From: an uncultured Christensenella sp.
Lineage (GTDB): Bacteria; Bacillota; Clostridia; Christensenellales; UBA3700
Length of the DNA stretch: 55,027 nucleotides
Direction of reading: 5' to 3'
Assembly (NCBI GenBank): GCA_949284695.1
Contig: CASDWJ010000035.1
Span: forward strand, 1-55,027
Shown here: positions 1-8,296 of the stretch, piece by piece
Layout of the letters: each line of letters begins with the position of its first letter
How positions within the stretch are numbered: the first letter of the stretch is position 1
The notes under the pieces: model-generated
Seen by the model: only the letters and a program-made list of their open reading frames with translations
The model's database searches: none
Told to the model about the DNA's origin: nothing
Made by a program: the position numbers and the translations under genes

Positions 1-366
1 AGTGAGGAGTATGCCGAAAAAATTGCCGAGCTTTTCAATGTAAAGCACCTTTTTGCCCGTCACCCGCAGTCGCTTTCCGAAGGGCAGAAGCGCAGGGTGT
101 CCATTGCGGCGGTCGTTGCGTGCAAGCCCGAAGTGCTCTTATTAGACGAACCTACGGTCGGGCAGGATTATGAGGGACTTTGCGCAATGACGGATATACT
201 CAACCGTTTGCATATGGAAACGGGCAACACGATGATAACCGTAACGCACGACGTGCGCTGTGCCGAAGCCCTCTGTGATAGGGCGATCTATATTGAAAAC
301 GGCGTCGTTGCAAAGGCGGGCGGAAAGGAACTCGTCAGGGAATATTTTTCATCTGAAAATATTTAA
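1..366 (+). CDS. ECF-type ABC transporter ATPase, 3' part only
   Basis: The reading frame is open from base 1 to TAA at 364, so only the C-terminal 121 residues are in the window. It contains the ABC signature LSEGQKRRVSIA, Walker B VLLLDEPT with the catalytic Glu, the D-loop and the switch His in VTHDVRCA. The K-R-R form of the signature (GQKRRV) is typical of EcfA/CbiO ATPases of energy-coupling-factor vitamin or metal importers. The ATPase would power uptake on the cytoplasmic face together with EcfT and a substrate-binding S component lying upstream. The Walker A half is outside the window. An in-frame GTG at 97 is internal to the gene and is not a start. The substrate cannot be told. Confidence 0.85.
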   Translation, partial: SEEYAEKIAELFNVKHLFARHPQSLSEGQKRRVSIAAVVACKPEVLLLDEPTVGQDYEGLCAMTDILNRLHMETGNTMITVTHDVRCAEALCDRAIYIENGVVAKAGGKELVREYFSSENI

Positions 367-424
367 CATATCAGTGTTTCAATCCTTAACTTAGCTGGAT
401 AGTTTTGCGAAAATATAATGTATT

Positions 425-524
425 CGGCATGGCGAACTTAAAAAGTTTGCCGTGCCGATAAAAAATCGTTAGCAGTTCGCTAATGCGAACTTAATTTTTT
501 GACAACATGTTCGCTTTGGCGAAC
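425..524. promoter_or_regulatory. Three related inverted repeats built on GCGAAC
   Basis: Three hairpin-forming palindromes lie in 100 bases. The first (425-457) has 15-base arms around GGCATGGCGAACTT with two G-T wobbles. The second is AGTTCGC-TAAT-GCGAACT (474-491). The third is GTTCGC-TTTG-GCGAAC (509-524). All carry the half-site GCGAAC, and the last sits just upstream of the ribosome binding site of the gene at 537. They could be a repeated operator or RNA hairpins of the leader. Which one is unknown. Confidence 0.5.
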
Positions 525-536
525 TTGGAGGGTGCG

Positions 537-1067
537 GTGTTATTAAAACTTAAAAACATCGGAAAGATATACGACAGCAACGATATATTCACAATAGGTA
601 TCCGCGGTATTAACCTCGAATTTGATTACAACGAATTTGTAACGATCGAGGGCGAGAGCGGTTCGGGTAAGTCTACACTTTTGAATGTCATCGGAGCGAA
701 CGATACCTATGAAGAAGGGGAGCTGTACATAAACGGGGAAGAAACTTCTCACTATTCCGAAACGGAATGGGAAAAGTACCGCGAAAAGAATATCGCTACG
801 ATTTTTCAGGATTTCAATATCATCGAAAACCTCACAGTACTTGAAAACGTAGAACTTGCGCTCCTTCGCCTCGATGACAAGAAAGAGCGCAGAAAGAGAG
901 CAAAAGAGCTAATAGGTCGCGTAGGGCTCACAAAGCAGATAAACCAGCGCGGAAGCAAACTTTCGGGCGGCGCGGTGGCAGGCATTGCAATCGGCGCGGT
1001 GGCAGGCGCGGGAGCGGTCGGCGCTCTCGTCTGGTTCTTTATAAAGCGTAAAAAACGCGCTGTCTGA
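537..1067 (+). CDS. Truncated ABC ATPase fused to a surface-protein membrane tail
   Basis: Residues 1 to about 143 are the N-terminal half of a MacB/LolD-type ABC ATPase: start MLLKLKNIGKIY, Walker A GESGSGKST, Q-loop TIFQDFNIIENLTVLEN, and signature beginning KLSGG. Directly after that Gly-Gly the frame changes into an Ala/Gly-rich hydrophobic helix (AVAGIAIGAVAG..) followed by FFIKRKKRAV, the kind of C-terminal anchor seen on large clostridial surface proteins. Walker B, D-loop and switch His are absent, so it cannot hydrolyse ATP normally. GTG 537 was chosen because GGAGGG precedes it by four bases and the sequence then matches the family start; an ATG at 507 is in frame but gives an unusual extension. 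Best explained as a deletion joining two genes, or a misassembly. Confidence 0.7.
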   Translation: MLLKLKNIGKIYDSNDIFTIGIRGINLEFDYNEFVTIEGESGSGKSTLLNVIGANDTYEEGELYINGEETSHYSETEWEKYREKNIATIFQDFNIIENLTVLENVELALLRLDDKKERRKRAKELIGRVGLTKQINQRGSKLSGGAVAGIAIGAVAGAGAVGALVWFFIKRKKRAV

Positions 1068-1093
1068 GCCTTGAAATAACCGTTTGATACGTT

Positions 1094-1137
1094 AAAAGCG
1101 CGGATGTCTATTGGTTTTCAAGATGTCCGCGCTTTTT
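1094..1137 (+). terminator. Rho-independent terminator
   Basis: Stem AAAAGCGCGGA / TCCGCGCTTTT with a 21-base loop and a T run, 26 bases after the stop of the chimeric ABC gene. Confidence 0.8.
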
Positions 1138-1170
1138 GTACGGGCGGTTTGAGTGCGGCAGGCACAAAAG

Positions 1171-1207
1171 AAAACAGAGCAGAAAAAGCTGCTCTGTTTT
1201 GTCTTTT
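1171..1207. terminator. Second hairpin terminator
   Basis: Perfect 12-base arms AAAACAGAGCAG / CTGCTCTGTTTT with a six-base loop, followed by GTCTTTTT. It lies 34 bases after the previous terminator and may back it up or belong to a lost gene. Confidence 0.65.
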
Positions 1208-1314
1208 TCACATGACAGCAGGCGAGGAATACGCTTGTCGACGTCAGGGTCGGAAAATACGTATTATTTTCGCACTTTATTGCAGATACTAACGAAAAAT
1301 TACGGGAGGTCTGT

Positions 1315-1755
1315 ATGGACGGACAGAGTTACAAACTGGCAACAAAGTGTTCCAAGGGAGCAAAGATGGGTGCGACGGCGCTTTCGCATATGGCGGATTA
1401 TTGCGAGGACGGCAAGGTCAAAGACACGATCAGGGATTACGTCGTAAAGCACAGAGATCTCGCAAGAGAGATAGACGGCGCGATCGCGGGCGGGGGCAGA
1501 CAGCCCAAGGACGTATGGAAGATCGCAGAATGGTTCGCGCTCAAAGGCATCGAGTTCAAGTTCGCGGGAGAGCACGACACTCAGGCTGTGGCGAGTTCTG
1601 CCGTATCGAGCGCGGACAAGGCGATCGAGTCGCTCGAGAGGAATGCGAGGACGTATTCGCTTGCCGATCCCGAGGTCTGCGACTACGTCAGACGCACGAT
1701 AGAGTTGCAACGCGATTTCAAAGAGGATATGACCGAGGTGATGAGCAAGAAATAA
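1315..1755 (+). CDS. Small helical protein, ferritin-like/DUF2383-like
   Basis: A 146-residue soluble protein with no signal peptide or membrane segment, predicted to be almost wholly alpha-helical. GGGAGG lies six bases before the ATG. The pattern of four long charged helices, with spaced His, Glu and Asp (for example HRDLAREID, GEHDTQAV, DFKEDM), suggests a four-helix bundle of the ferritin-like/DUF2383 sort, but no canonical E-x-x-H di-iron pair is obvious. It is monocistronic: two terminators lie upstream and a strong promoter for the next gene starts 36 bases downstream. Function unknown; the fold is inference. Confidence 0.55.
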   Translation: MDGQSYKLATKCSKGAKMGATALSHMADYCEDGKVKDTIRDYVVKHRDLAREIDGAIAGGGRQPKDVWKIAEWFALKGIEFKFAGEHDTQAVASSAVSSADKAIESLERNARTYSLADPEVCDYVRRTIELQRDFKEDMTEVMSKK

Positions 1756-1791
1756 AGCGATGTTGAGACATATTATACGCGCGGGCGTGCA

Positions 1792-1820
1792 TTGACTTTT
1801 TTCAGGCAATCCTATATAAT
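1792..1820 (+). promoter_or_regulatory. SigA-type promoter of the HD/trxB operon
   Basis: TTGACT (1792-1797), 17-base spacer, TATAAT (1815-1820), about 22 bases before the GAGGAG site of the HD-domain gene. Confidence 0.85.
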
Positions 1821-1849
1821 AAAATTTAACGACAGCGAGGAGTATCAAA

Positions 1850-2458
1850 ATGGATTGCGAAGACAACAAGAAAGAATTTATCGCTATTTTCAACAACGCG
1901 GTCAAACGCCCGGGGGCAGACAAGTTTTTAGAGTGGCTGATCAAGTCGGATTTCTTTTATGCGCCCGCGAGCAGTAAGTTCCACAATGCGTTCGAGGGCG
2001 GGCTCTGCGAGCACAGCATCAACGTATGCAAACGCTTGAAAATGCTCGTCGAGCAGGAGAAAAAACTGCACGCCGCGAATGACGCGGTGACGGGCATAAC
2101 CGACGAGAGCATTGTCATCTGCGGGCTTCTGCACGACGTATGCAAGGCGAATTTTTACAAGGTAGAGTACCGCAACCAGAAGAAAAACGACGTCTGGGAG
2201 AAGGTGCCCTATTTTGCGATAGACGAAGATCTGCCGTACGGTCACGGCGAAAAGTCGGTGTATATAATCAACGGCTTCATGCGCCTGACGAGAGAAGAAG
2301 CGATGGCGATCAACTGGCATATGGGCGGCTACGACACGAGGGTCAAGGGCGGCGATTTCAGCATTTCTAAGGCATACGAGAAGTATCCGCTTGCGGTACT
2401 CACGCATATTGCGGACGTCATGGCGTCCTATCTGGACGAGAAAATAGGAACGAACTGA
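1850..2458 (+). CDS. HD-domain phosphohydrolase
   Basis: A 202-residue cytoplasmic protein of the HD superfamily. The metal-binding signature is visible: His in GGLCEHSINV, then HD in CGLLHDVCKA, then further His/Asp in the C-terminal half (YGHGEK, WHMGGYD, LTHIADVMA). This arrangement resembles the stand-alone HD domains related to YhaM 3'-5' exonuclease, but the OB-fold nuclease part is missing, so nucleotide or RNA phosphodiester hydrolysis is inferred only by family. GAGGAG precedes the ATG. It is the first gene of an operon with trxB, 11 bases downstream. Confidence 0.8.
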   Translation: MDCEDNKKEFIAIFNNAVKRPGADKFLEWLIKSDFFYAPASSKFHNAFEGGLCEHSINVCKRLKMLVEQEKKLHAANDAVTGITDESIVICGLLHDVCKANFYKVEYRNQKKNDVWEKVPYFAIDEDLPYGHGEKSVYIINGFMRLTREEAMAINWHMGGYDTRVKGGDFSISKAYEKYPLAVLTHIADVMASYLDEKIGTN

Positions 2459-2469
2459 AGGGGAGAGAT

Positions 2470-3381
2470 ATGAGAAAGACGGATATAGCTATAATAGGCG
2501 CGGGCACCGCGGGCATGAGCGCCGCGATATACGCAAAACGCGCGGGCAGGCAGGTGGTGATGTTCGAGGGCTATATGCCCGGCGGGCAGATTGTGGTGAC
2601 TCCCGAGGTGGACAATTATCCCGCGCTCGGCAAGGTCAGCGGTTACGACTTCGCTATGGGGCTTTTCAATCAGGCGACTCAACTCGGCACCGAGATGATA
2701 AGCGCAGAGGTCAAGGAGGTCTGCCGCAAGGACGGCGGTTTCAATATCGTCTACGACGGAGGAGAGCTTGAGGCAAAAGCGCTTATAATCGCCACGGGCG
2801 CGAAAAATCGTAAACTTGAAGTCGAGGACGAAGAAAGACTGACAGGCTTTGGCGTATCCTATTGCGCGACCTGCGACGGTGCTTTTTTCAAAGGTAAGAC
2901 AGTCGCGGTGATAGGCGGCGGCAATACCGCGTTCGAGGACGCCGAGGTGCTCGCCGCGCTTTGCGCAAAAGTATATCTCGTGCACCGCAGAGAGGGATTC
3001 AGGGCGGAGCCGGAAAAGGTGGCTAAGGTCAGGAATATGCCCAACGTCGAATTTATTCTCAACGCAAAGGTAAGCGCGCTTAAGGGCGACGACAAGGTGG
3101 TCGGAGTTACGCTCGAGGACGTAAAGAGCGGCGAAAAGAGAGATCTCGCGCTGGACGGAGTTTTTGTCGCGGTGGGACAGACCCCCAGCACAGACCTTTT
3201 CAAAGGACTCGTAGAGAGAGATAAGGCGGGTTATATCGTCGCGGGCGAGGACTGTATCGCCGCAGACGGCATATTCGCGGCAGGAGATTGCCGCACCAAG
3301 AAGGTCAGACAGCTCGTGACCGCGGCGGCGGACGGAAGCGTGGCGGCGCTCGCGGCGAGCGAGTATTGCAGTCGGGACTGA
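2470..3381 (+). CDS. trxB: Thioredoxin-disulfide reductase
   Basis: A 303-residue FAD and pyridine-nucleotide-dependent flavoprotein that reduces thioredoxin. The FAD-binding motif GAGTAGMSAA is at the N terminus, the redox-active CATC is at residues 132-135, the nucleotide-binding GGGNTAFEDA is near 155, and the FAD-closing motif FAAGDCR is near the C terminus. Length is normal for the low-molecular-weight bacterial enzyme. GGGGAGAG precedes ATG 2470. It sits between the HD gene and an ABC exporter (4-base gap). A thioredoxin gene at 34752 is a likely substrate. Whether it takes electrons from NADPH or from ferredoxin, as some clostridial relatives do, was not determined. Confidence 0.95.
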   Translation: MRKTDIAIIGAGTAGMSAAIYAKRAGRQVVMFEGYMPGGQIVVTPEVDNYPALGKVSGYDFAMGLFNQATQLGTEMISAEVKEVCRKDGGFNIVYDGGELEAKALIIATGAKNRKLEVEDEERLTGFGVSYCATCDGAFFKGKTVAVIGGGNTAFEDAEVLAALCAKVYLVHRREGFRAEPEKVAKVRNMPNVEFILNAKVSALKGDDKVVGVTLEDVKSGEKRDLALDGVFVAVGQTPSTDLFKGLVERDKAGYIVAGEDCIAADGIFAAGDCRTKKVRQLVTAAADGSVAALAASEYCSRD

Positions 3382-3385
3382 GGCG

Positions 3386-5149
3386 ATGGAAAAATCGGAA
3401 AAAAAGGGCGCGAAGGACAGTTTGTTCAAGCGTTTCGTAGCATATTACAAACCGCACAAGGCGACGTTTGCGTTCGATATGCTCGCGTCGCTCGTCTTTT
3501 CGTTGTGCGGTCTTTTTTATCCCGTACTTTCGAGACGGCTTCTCAACGTATCCGTGCCCGAAAAGCGGATAAACGAGGTCGTCGTCTTCGGCGCGGCGCT
3601 GATAGTGGTGTACATAATCCGCGCGCTGATGAATTATTACATCAGTTATTACGGGCACGTCATGGGCGTGAAGATGCAGGCGGCGATGAGGAGCGATCTG
3701 TTTTCGCACCTGCAGAAACTGCCTTATTCTTTCTATGACAACAACGAGACGGGACAAATAATGTCGAGAATGACCAATGATCTGTTCACTGTCTCGGAAC
3801 TTGCTCATCACGGCCCCGAAAATCTTTTTATTTCGACTTTCATGATAGTCGGTTCTTTCGTCTACCTTTGCACGATAAACTGGATAATGGCGCTCATCGT
3901 CTTTGCATTTCTGCCTTTCATCATCTTCGTGTCGATAAAGGCGCAGAACAAGATGAACACGGCGTTCGACAAGAGCAATGCAGAGATAGCCAACGTCAAC
4001 GCGACGCTCGAGAACAGCATTTCGGGCATACGCGTGACCAAGGCTTATGCCAACGAGTCGCACGAACAGAGCAAGTTCGATGCCGACAACCAAAGCTACG
4101 TCAAGTGGCGTAAATGGGCGTACAGGATCATGGGGAGTTTTAACGCCGTATCGGGTTTTGCAACTCAGCTGTGCAACGCGGTCGTGCTGATAGTCGGAGG
4201 CATATTCTGCATAAAAGGCAGGATAGATTACGGCGATATAGTGGCATTCATGCTTTCTATAACCTTGTTTATCAGTCCCGTCGACAAACTTCTCGCTTTC
4301 TGCGAACAGCTCGTCGACGGCATTGCGGGCTTCAGACGGTTTTCCGTGCTGATGGACGCGACCGAAGAAAAGGAATTGCCTGGCGCAAAGGATATCGACA
4401 AGCCTGTCGGGGAGTTGCGCTTCGAGCACGTGAGTTTTTCTTATGACGGCAAGCATGAAGTGCTGCACGACGTCGATCTCGTTATTCCGGCGGGCAAGGT
4501 ATATGCGTTGGTCGGGCCGAGCGGCGGCGGCAAGACGACGCTGTGTCACCTTATCCCGAGGTTTTACGAGGTGACAGACGGTACGATACGTCTTGACGGA
4601 GTTCCCGTCAGGGATATAACGGCGAAGTCGCTGAGGCAGAACGTGGGCATAGTGCAGCAGGACGTGTTCCTGTTCACGGGGAGTTTCAGAGACAATATCG
4701 CATACGGCAACGTAGACGCGACCGACGAGCAGATAGTCGAAGCCGCGAAGAAGGCGAAGATACACGATTTTATCATGGGTATCGAGGGCGGCTACGACGC
4801 TCAGATAGGGGAGAGAGGCGTCAGACTTTCCGGCGGGCAGAAACAGAGGCTCAGCATAGCGAGGGTATTTCTCAAAGACCCGTCCGTGCTGATACTCGAC
4901 GAGGCGACGAGCGCGCTCGACAACGCTACCGAAGTGTCGGTGCAGAGGTCTTTCGCAGAGCTGTGCAAAGGCAGGACGGCGCTGATAGTCGCGCACAGAC
5001 TGAGTACGGTCAAGAATGCGGACGAGATCGTCGTGATAGAGAACGGCAGGATAAAAGAACGCGGCACGCACGGGCAACTGCTCGCGGCGGGCGGCGCTTA
5101 TAAGTCGCTTTACGAGGCGCAATTCAAAGAATACGGAGAGGCGGAATAA
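3386..5149 (+). CDS. ABC exporter, fused permease-ATPase (MsbA/LmrA type)
   Basis: A 587-residue half-transporter. The first ~310 residues form the six-helix type-1 exporter membrane domain (hydrophobic helices such as FAFDMLASLVFSLCGLFY and LFISTFMIVGSFVYL). The last ~240 form the ATPase, with Walker A GPSGGGKT at 377-384, signature LSGGQKQR near 481, Walker B ILDEATSALD with D505/E506, and switch His in VAHRLST. It should act as a homodimer or heterodimer in the cytoplasmic membrane. Only one half-transporter is in the operon, which favours a homodimer. Substrate unknown; lipid, peptide or drug are all possible in this family. Confidence 0.92.
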   Translation: MEKSEKKGAKDSLFKRFVAYYKPHKATFAFDMLASLVFSLCGLFYPVLSRRLLNVSVPEKRINEVVVFGAALIVVYIIRALMNYYISYYGHVMGVKMQAAMRSDLFSHLQKLPYSFYDNNETGQIMSRMTNDLFTVSELAHHGPENLFISTFMIVGSFVYLCTINWIMALIVFAFLPFIIFVSIKAQNKMNTAFDKSNAEIANVNATLENSISGIRVTKAYANESHEQSKFDADNQSYVKWRKWAYRIMGSFNAVSGFATQLCNAVVLIVGGIFCIKGRIDYGDIVAFMLSITLFISPVDKLLAFCEQLVDGIAGFRRFSVLMDATEEKELPGAKDIDKPVGELRFEHVSFSYDGKHEVLHDVDLVIPAGKVYALVGPSGGGKTTLCHLIPRFYEVTDGTIRLDGVPVRDITAKSLRQNVGIVQQDVFLFTGSFRDNIAYGNVDATDEQIVEAAKKAKIHDFIMGIEGGYDAQIGERGVRLSGGQKQRLSIARVFLKDPSVLILDEATSALDNATEVSVQRSFAELCKGRTALIVAHRLSTVKNADEIVVIENGRIKERGTHGQLLAAGGAYKSLYEAQFKEYGEAE

Positions 5150-5151
5150 AT

Positions 5152-6114
5152 ATGAAAAAACACAAAATCGTGATACTTGACGGCAACTGCGCAAATCCCG
5201 GAGACCTTTCGTGGGAGGAGTTTGAAAAGATCGGCGACGTGACGGTATATCCGCATACCGCCGACTGCGACGTTGTCGGAAGGGCAGAGGGAGCGGACAT
5301 AATCATCGACAACAAGGTGAATCTCACGGCGGAGACGATAGCGGCGCTTCCCGATCTGAAATACATCGGATTGTTGTCCACGGGATACAACGTGGTCGAC
5401 CTCGACGCGGCAAAGAAGCGGGGGATCCCCGTATGCAACGTGCCCGCGTATTCGACGATGAGCGTCGCCCAGCACGCGATAATGCTGACGACCGCGCTCG
5501 CTGCACGGCTTTTCGCGCACGCCACGGCTGTAAACGACGGGGAGTGGAGAAGATGCGACAACTTCTGTCTTTACAAGGGCGAAGTCACAGAGCTTTGCGA
5601 CAAGACGCTCGGCATAATCGGTTATGGGAGCATAGGCAGAGCGGTCGCTAAAATAGCGCTTGCCATGGGCATGAAAGTGGTCGCGTGCAAACGTCACACC
5701 TGCACGACAGACAAAAGGGTCAGACTGGTAGAAAGTCTCGACGAGCTGCTTGAGGAGGCAGATGTTATCACCCTGCATTGCGATCTCAACGCGGGCAACG
5801 CGAAGATGGTGAACGCCGATTTCCTCTCCAAGGTGAAAAAAGGCGCGATACTCGTCAACACGGCGCGCGGCGGTCTCGTAGACGAAGAAGCGGTCAGAAA
5901 GGCGCTTGACGACGGCACGCTGTCGGGATTCGGCGCAGACGTGCTCGCCGAGGAGCCTCCGAGAAGCGGAAGCCCGCTGATCGGCGCGCCCAACTGCATA
6001 ATCACCCCGCACGTCGCATGGGCGAGCAGAGAGGCGAGAGCGCGACTTCTCAAGGCGGCAAAGGCTAATATCGACGCATTCCTTGCGGGCGACCCGATAA
6101 ACGTGGTGTATTGA
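5152..6114 (+). CDS. D-2-hydroxyacid dehydrogenase (hydroxypyruvate/glycerate type)
   Basis: A 320-residue NAD-dependent oxidoreductase interconverting a 2-oxoacid and a D-2-hydroxyacid. The nucleotide-binding glycine motif GYGSIGRAV begins near residue 157. The catalytic residues of the family are present: Arg239 in TARGGLVDE, Glu near 268 in AEEPP and His287 in TPHVAWAS. Overall it resembles glycerate dehydrogenase/hydroxypyruvate reductase more than D-lactate dehydrogenase, but substrate is inference. It follows the ABC exporter by two bases and ends the operon; a terminator lies 56 bases downstream. Confidence 0.88.
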   Translation: MKKHKIVILDGNCANPGDLSWEEFEKIGDVTVYPHTADCDVVGRAEGADIIIDNKVNLTAETIAALPDLKYIGLLSTGYNVVDLDAAKKRGIPVCNVPAYSTMSVAQHAIMLTTALAARLFAHATAVNDGEWRRCDNFCLYKGEVTELCDKTLGIIGYGSIGRAVAKIALAMGMKVVACKRHTCTTDKRVRLVESLDELLEEADVITLHCDLNAGNAKMVNADFLSKVKKGAILVNTARGGLVDEEAVRKALDDGTLSGFGADVLAEEPPRSGSPLIGAPNCIITPHVAWASREARARLLKAAKANIDAFLAGDPINVVY

Positions 6115-6170
6115 GCGGGCGACCCGAAAACGCGGGATAAAGAACGTCGTAAAGAGATTGAAAAGCAAAG

Positions 6171-6196
6171 AAAAACGCGCGGAAAGCGCGTTTTTT
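6171..6196 (+). terminator. Terminator of the HD/trxB/ABC/dehydrogenase operon
   Basis: Arms AAAAACGCGC / GCGCGTTTTTT with a short GGAAA loop and six T. Confidence 0.9.
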
Positions 6197-6395
6197 CATC
6201 TATACCGACAGGTAGCGGTCTCAAAATGCGGCGCGTTCCGTCCGCCGACCCGTAAAATCGGGCAGTCGTTCCGAGCTGCCGTTTGACGGTCTCCGCTGTT
6301 TTGCGGTCATTTTGACGGAAGGGTTATCCGCAGGACGATAAGCGAAGTTCCCGGATTTGCCGCAAAGCGCGACGTCAAGCGCGCGACGTCTGCGG

Positions 6396-6890
6396 TCAGG
6401 GCAGGGCTATTTCGGTCACGTCGTCGGGCACGAACATATCGAGTTCTTCGTGCATATTTGCGTCCGTGATCTTCTCTGCGGGCATCTTGTAATATGTAGC
6501 CGTGCCTTCTGCGAGCACGGTCCCGCTCTCGTCCTTTATCACGGCGTGCCCGGTGTAGGCGCGCGAGCCGCTCTTGACTATGGTGCCGATGCCTATCAGA
6601 GGCTTTTCGTAGGGGACGGGTTTGCGGAATTTCACCTCGATATCGAGCGTCACCGCGAGCACAGACGGCTCGGTGACCCATATAACTCTGCCGATGAGTT
6701 CGTCGAGCATACAGGTTATCATGCCTCCGTGCACTCTGCCGGGGTAACTCTGATGTCCGAAAGAATAAGAAAAAAGCGTGACTACGCTGCCGTCCTCCAT
6801 TTCGTAGAAGGGAGCTTTTACGCCCGCGGGATTGTCGAGCCCGCAGATGATACAACTTTTGCTGTTGGTCTGTTTTCTGAGAACTTTCAT
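6396..6890 (-). CDS. PaaI-type hotdog thioesterase
   Basis: A 164-residue protein of the 4HBT/PaaI hotdog superfamily, likely to hydrolyse an acyl-CoA or acyl-thioester in the cytoplasm. The core signature is GRVHGGMITCMLDE, in which HGG and the Asp/Glu of the long helix form the usual active site. An N-terminal CIICG pair may bind zinc. The start MKVLRKQT at 6890 is chosen over an in-frame ATG eight codons upstream because GAGGTG lies five bases before it, and TATAAT overlaps the upstream ATG. It is divergent from the Fe-alcohol dehydrogenase gene and stands alone. Natural substrate unknown. Confidence 0.85.
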   Translation of the reverse strand: MKVLRKQTNSKSCIICGLDNPAGVKAPFYEMEDGSVVTLFSYSFGHQSYPGRVHGGMITCMLDELIGRVIWVTEPSVLAVTLDIEVKFRKPVPYEKPLIGIGTIVKSGSRAYTGHAVIKDESGTVLAEGTATYYKMPAEKITDANMHEELDMFVPDDVTEIALP

Positions 6891-7027
6891 TTTTTCACCT
6901 CGTATATTATACATTTTAGCACTGCGCCCGACTTAAGTAAACGGATTGACGCGAAAAGAGTAATAAAAAGCCGCGTTTTTGAGGCTGTCACATATGCGCG
7001 TATATATTATATTCGCAATATAACGCG

Positions 7028-7056
7028 TTGACAAAAGCGTCGAAAAGGGGTATACT
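7028..7056 (+). promoter_or_regulatory. SigA-type promoter of the Fe-ADH/thiN operon
   Basis: TTGACA (7028-7033), 17-base spacer, TATACT (7051-7056). Confidence 0.88.
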
Positions 7057-7096
7057 GAATTAAAACGTGAGATAAGTATTGAGTTATGAGGTGTTT

Positions 7097-8296
7097 ATGA
7101 ATGCTTTTGAAAAAATATGGTGCAGGACTTTTCAGACTGTGATGAGAGCGGCAAGCGCGGTATTGCCGTGGAGAGAGCCCGAGATACTGCATTTAGATAA
7201 CGGCACGCGCGGGATCGGCGCGTTCGTCGCGAAAAAGGCGTACAAGAAGGTGTTCGTGGTTACGGGCCCCAACGTTTACAAGAGAGGTCTTGCAGACGAA
7301 CTCATAAGAGGACTCGAAGAAAACGGCGTGAAGTACGCGCTTTTCAACAGAGTGGTCAACAATCCGACGATAGACAATATAGAAGAAGCGTTCGCGCTGT
7401 ACAAAGCTGAGGGGTGCGACGCGATAATCGCGCTCGGCGGCGGCTCTCCGATGGATCTCGCCAAGGTCGTCGGCGCGAGGGCGGCGAAACCGCGCAAGCC
7501 CGTCAAGAAGATGAAGGGTCTGCTCAAGATAATGAAAAGAATCCCCGACCTCTACGCGATACCCACGACGGCGGGCAGCGGCAGCGAGACGACGATCGCC
7601 GCGGTGGTGAGCGATTCCGTGACTCACGAGAAATATCCGATAAACGATTTGAGTCTGATACCGAGATACGCGGTGCTCGACCCGCGTCTGACGGCGGCGC
7701 TTCCTCCGCAGACGACGGCGACGACGGGTATGGACGCGCTGACTCACGCGGTCGAGGCGTACATAGGCAGGAGCAATACAAAAAAGACGAAAGAGAACGC
7801 AGAAAAAGCGGTGAAGCTGATCTTTGACAATCTGCTCACGGCATACGGGCACGGCGACGACCTGACCGCGAGAGAGAATATGCAGAAGGCGTCCTATTAT
7901 GCGGGCGTAGCGTTCACGAGGGCGTACGTCGGATACGTGCACGCGCTCGCCCACGCGCTGGGCGGCTTTTACGGCACTCCGCACGGGCTTGCCAACAGCG
8001 TGCTTCTGCCCGTAGTGCTCGAGTATTACGGAGAAAGCGCGCACGAGCCTCTCGCGAGACTTGCGGAGATCGTCGGCATCGAGGGAGGCGACGACGCGGC
8101 TAAGGCGACGAAATTCATCGGCGCGATAAAGGAAATGAACGCAAAAATGCTGATACCTGCGACCATTGACGGCATAGATCCCGCCGACGTGCCCGAGATG
8201 GCAAAGAGAGCGGCGGCGGAAGGCAATCCGCTCTATCCCGTCCCCAGACTTCTCGGCGCGGACGAGCTCGGGAAGATCTACGGGCTGATAATGTGA
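7097..8296 (+). CDS. Iron-containing alcohol dehydrogenase
   Basis: A 399-residue group III (iron-activated) alcohol dehydrogenase using NAD(P)H, interconverting a primary alcohol or diol and an aldehyde in fermentation. NAD-binding GGGSPMDLAK is near residue 120, and the metal ligands lie in the family motifs MDALTHAVEAYI and HALAHALGGFY..PHGLANS. ATG 7097 follows GAGGTG at 7088-7093; an in-frame TTG at 7079 has no such site. The stop overlaps the thiamine pyrophosphokinase start, so it is the first gene of an operon driven by a good promoter at 7028. Substrate preference cannot be read from sequence. Confidence 0.92.
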   Translation: MNAFEKIWCRTFQTVMRAASAVLPWREPEILHLDNGTRGIGAFVAKKAYKKVFVVTGPNVYKRGLADELIRGLEENGVKYALFNRVVNNPTIDNIEEAFALYKAEGCDAIIALGGGSPMDLAKVVGARAAKPRKPVKKMKGLLKIMKRIPDLYAIPTTAGSGSETTIAAVVSDSVTHEKYPINDLSLIPRYAVLDPRLTAALPPQTTATTGMDALTHAVEAYIGRSNTKKTKENAEKAVKLIFDNLLTAYGHGDDLTARENMQKASYYAGVAFTRAYVGYVHALAHALGGFYGTPHGLANSVLLPVVLEYYGESAHEPLARLAEIVGIEGGDDAAKATKFIGAIKEMNAKMLIPATIDGIDPADVPEMAKRAAAEGNPLYPVPRLLGADELGKIYGLIM

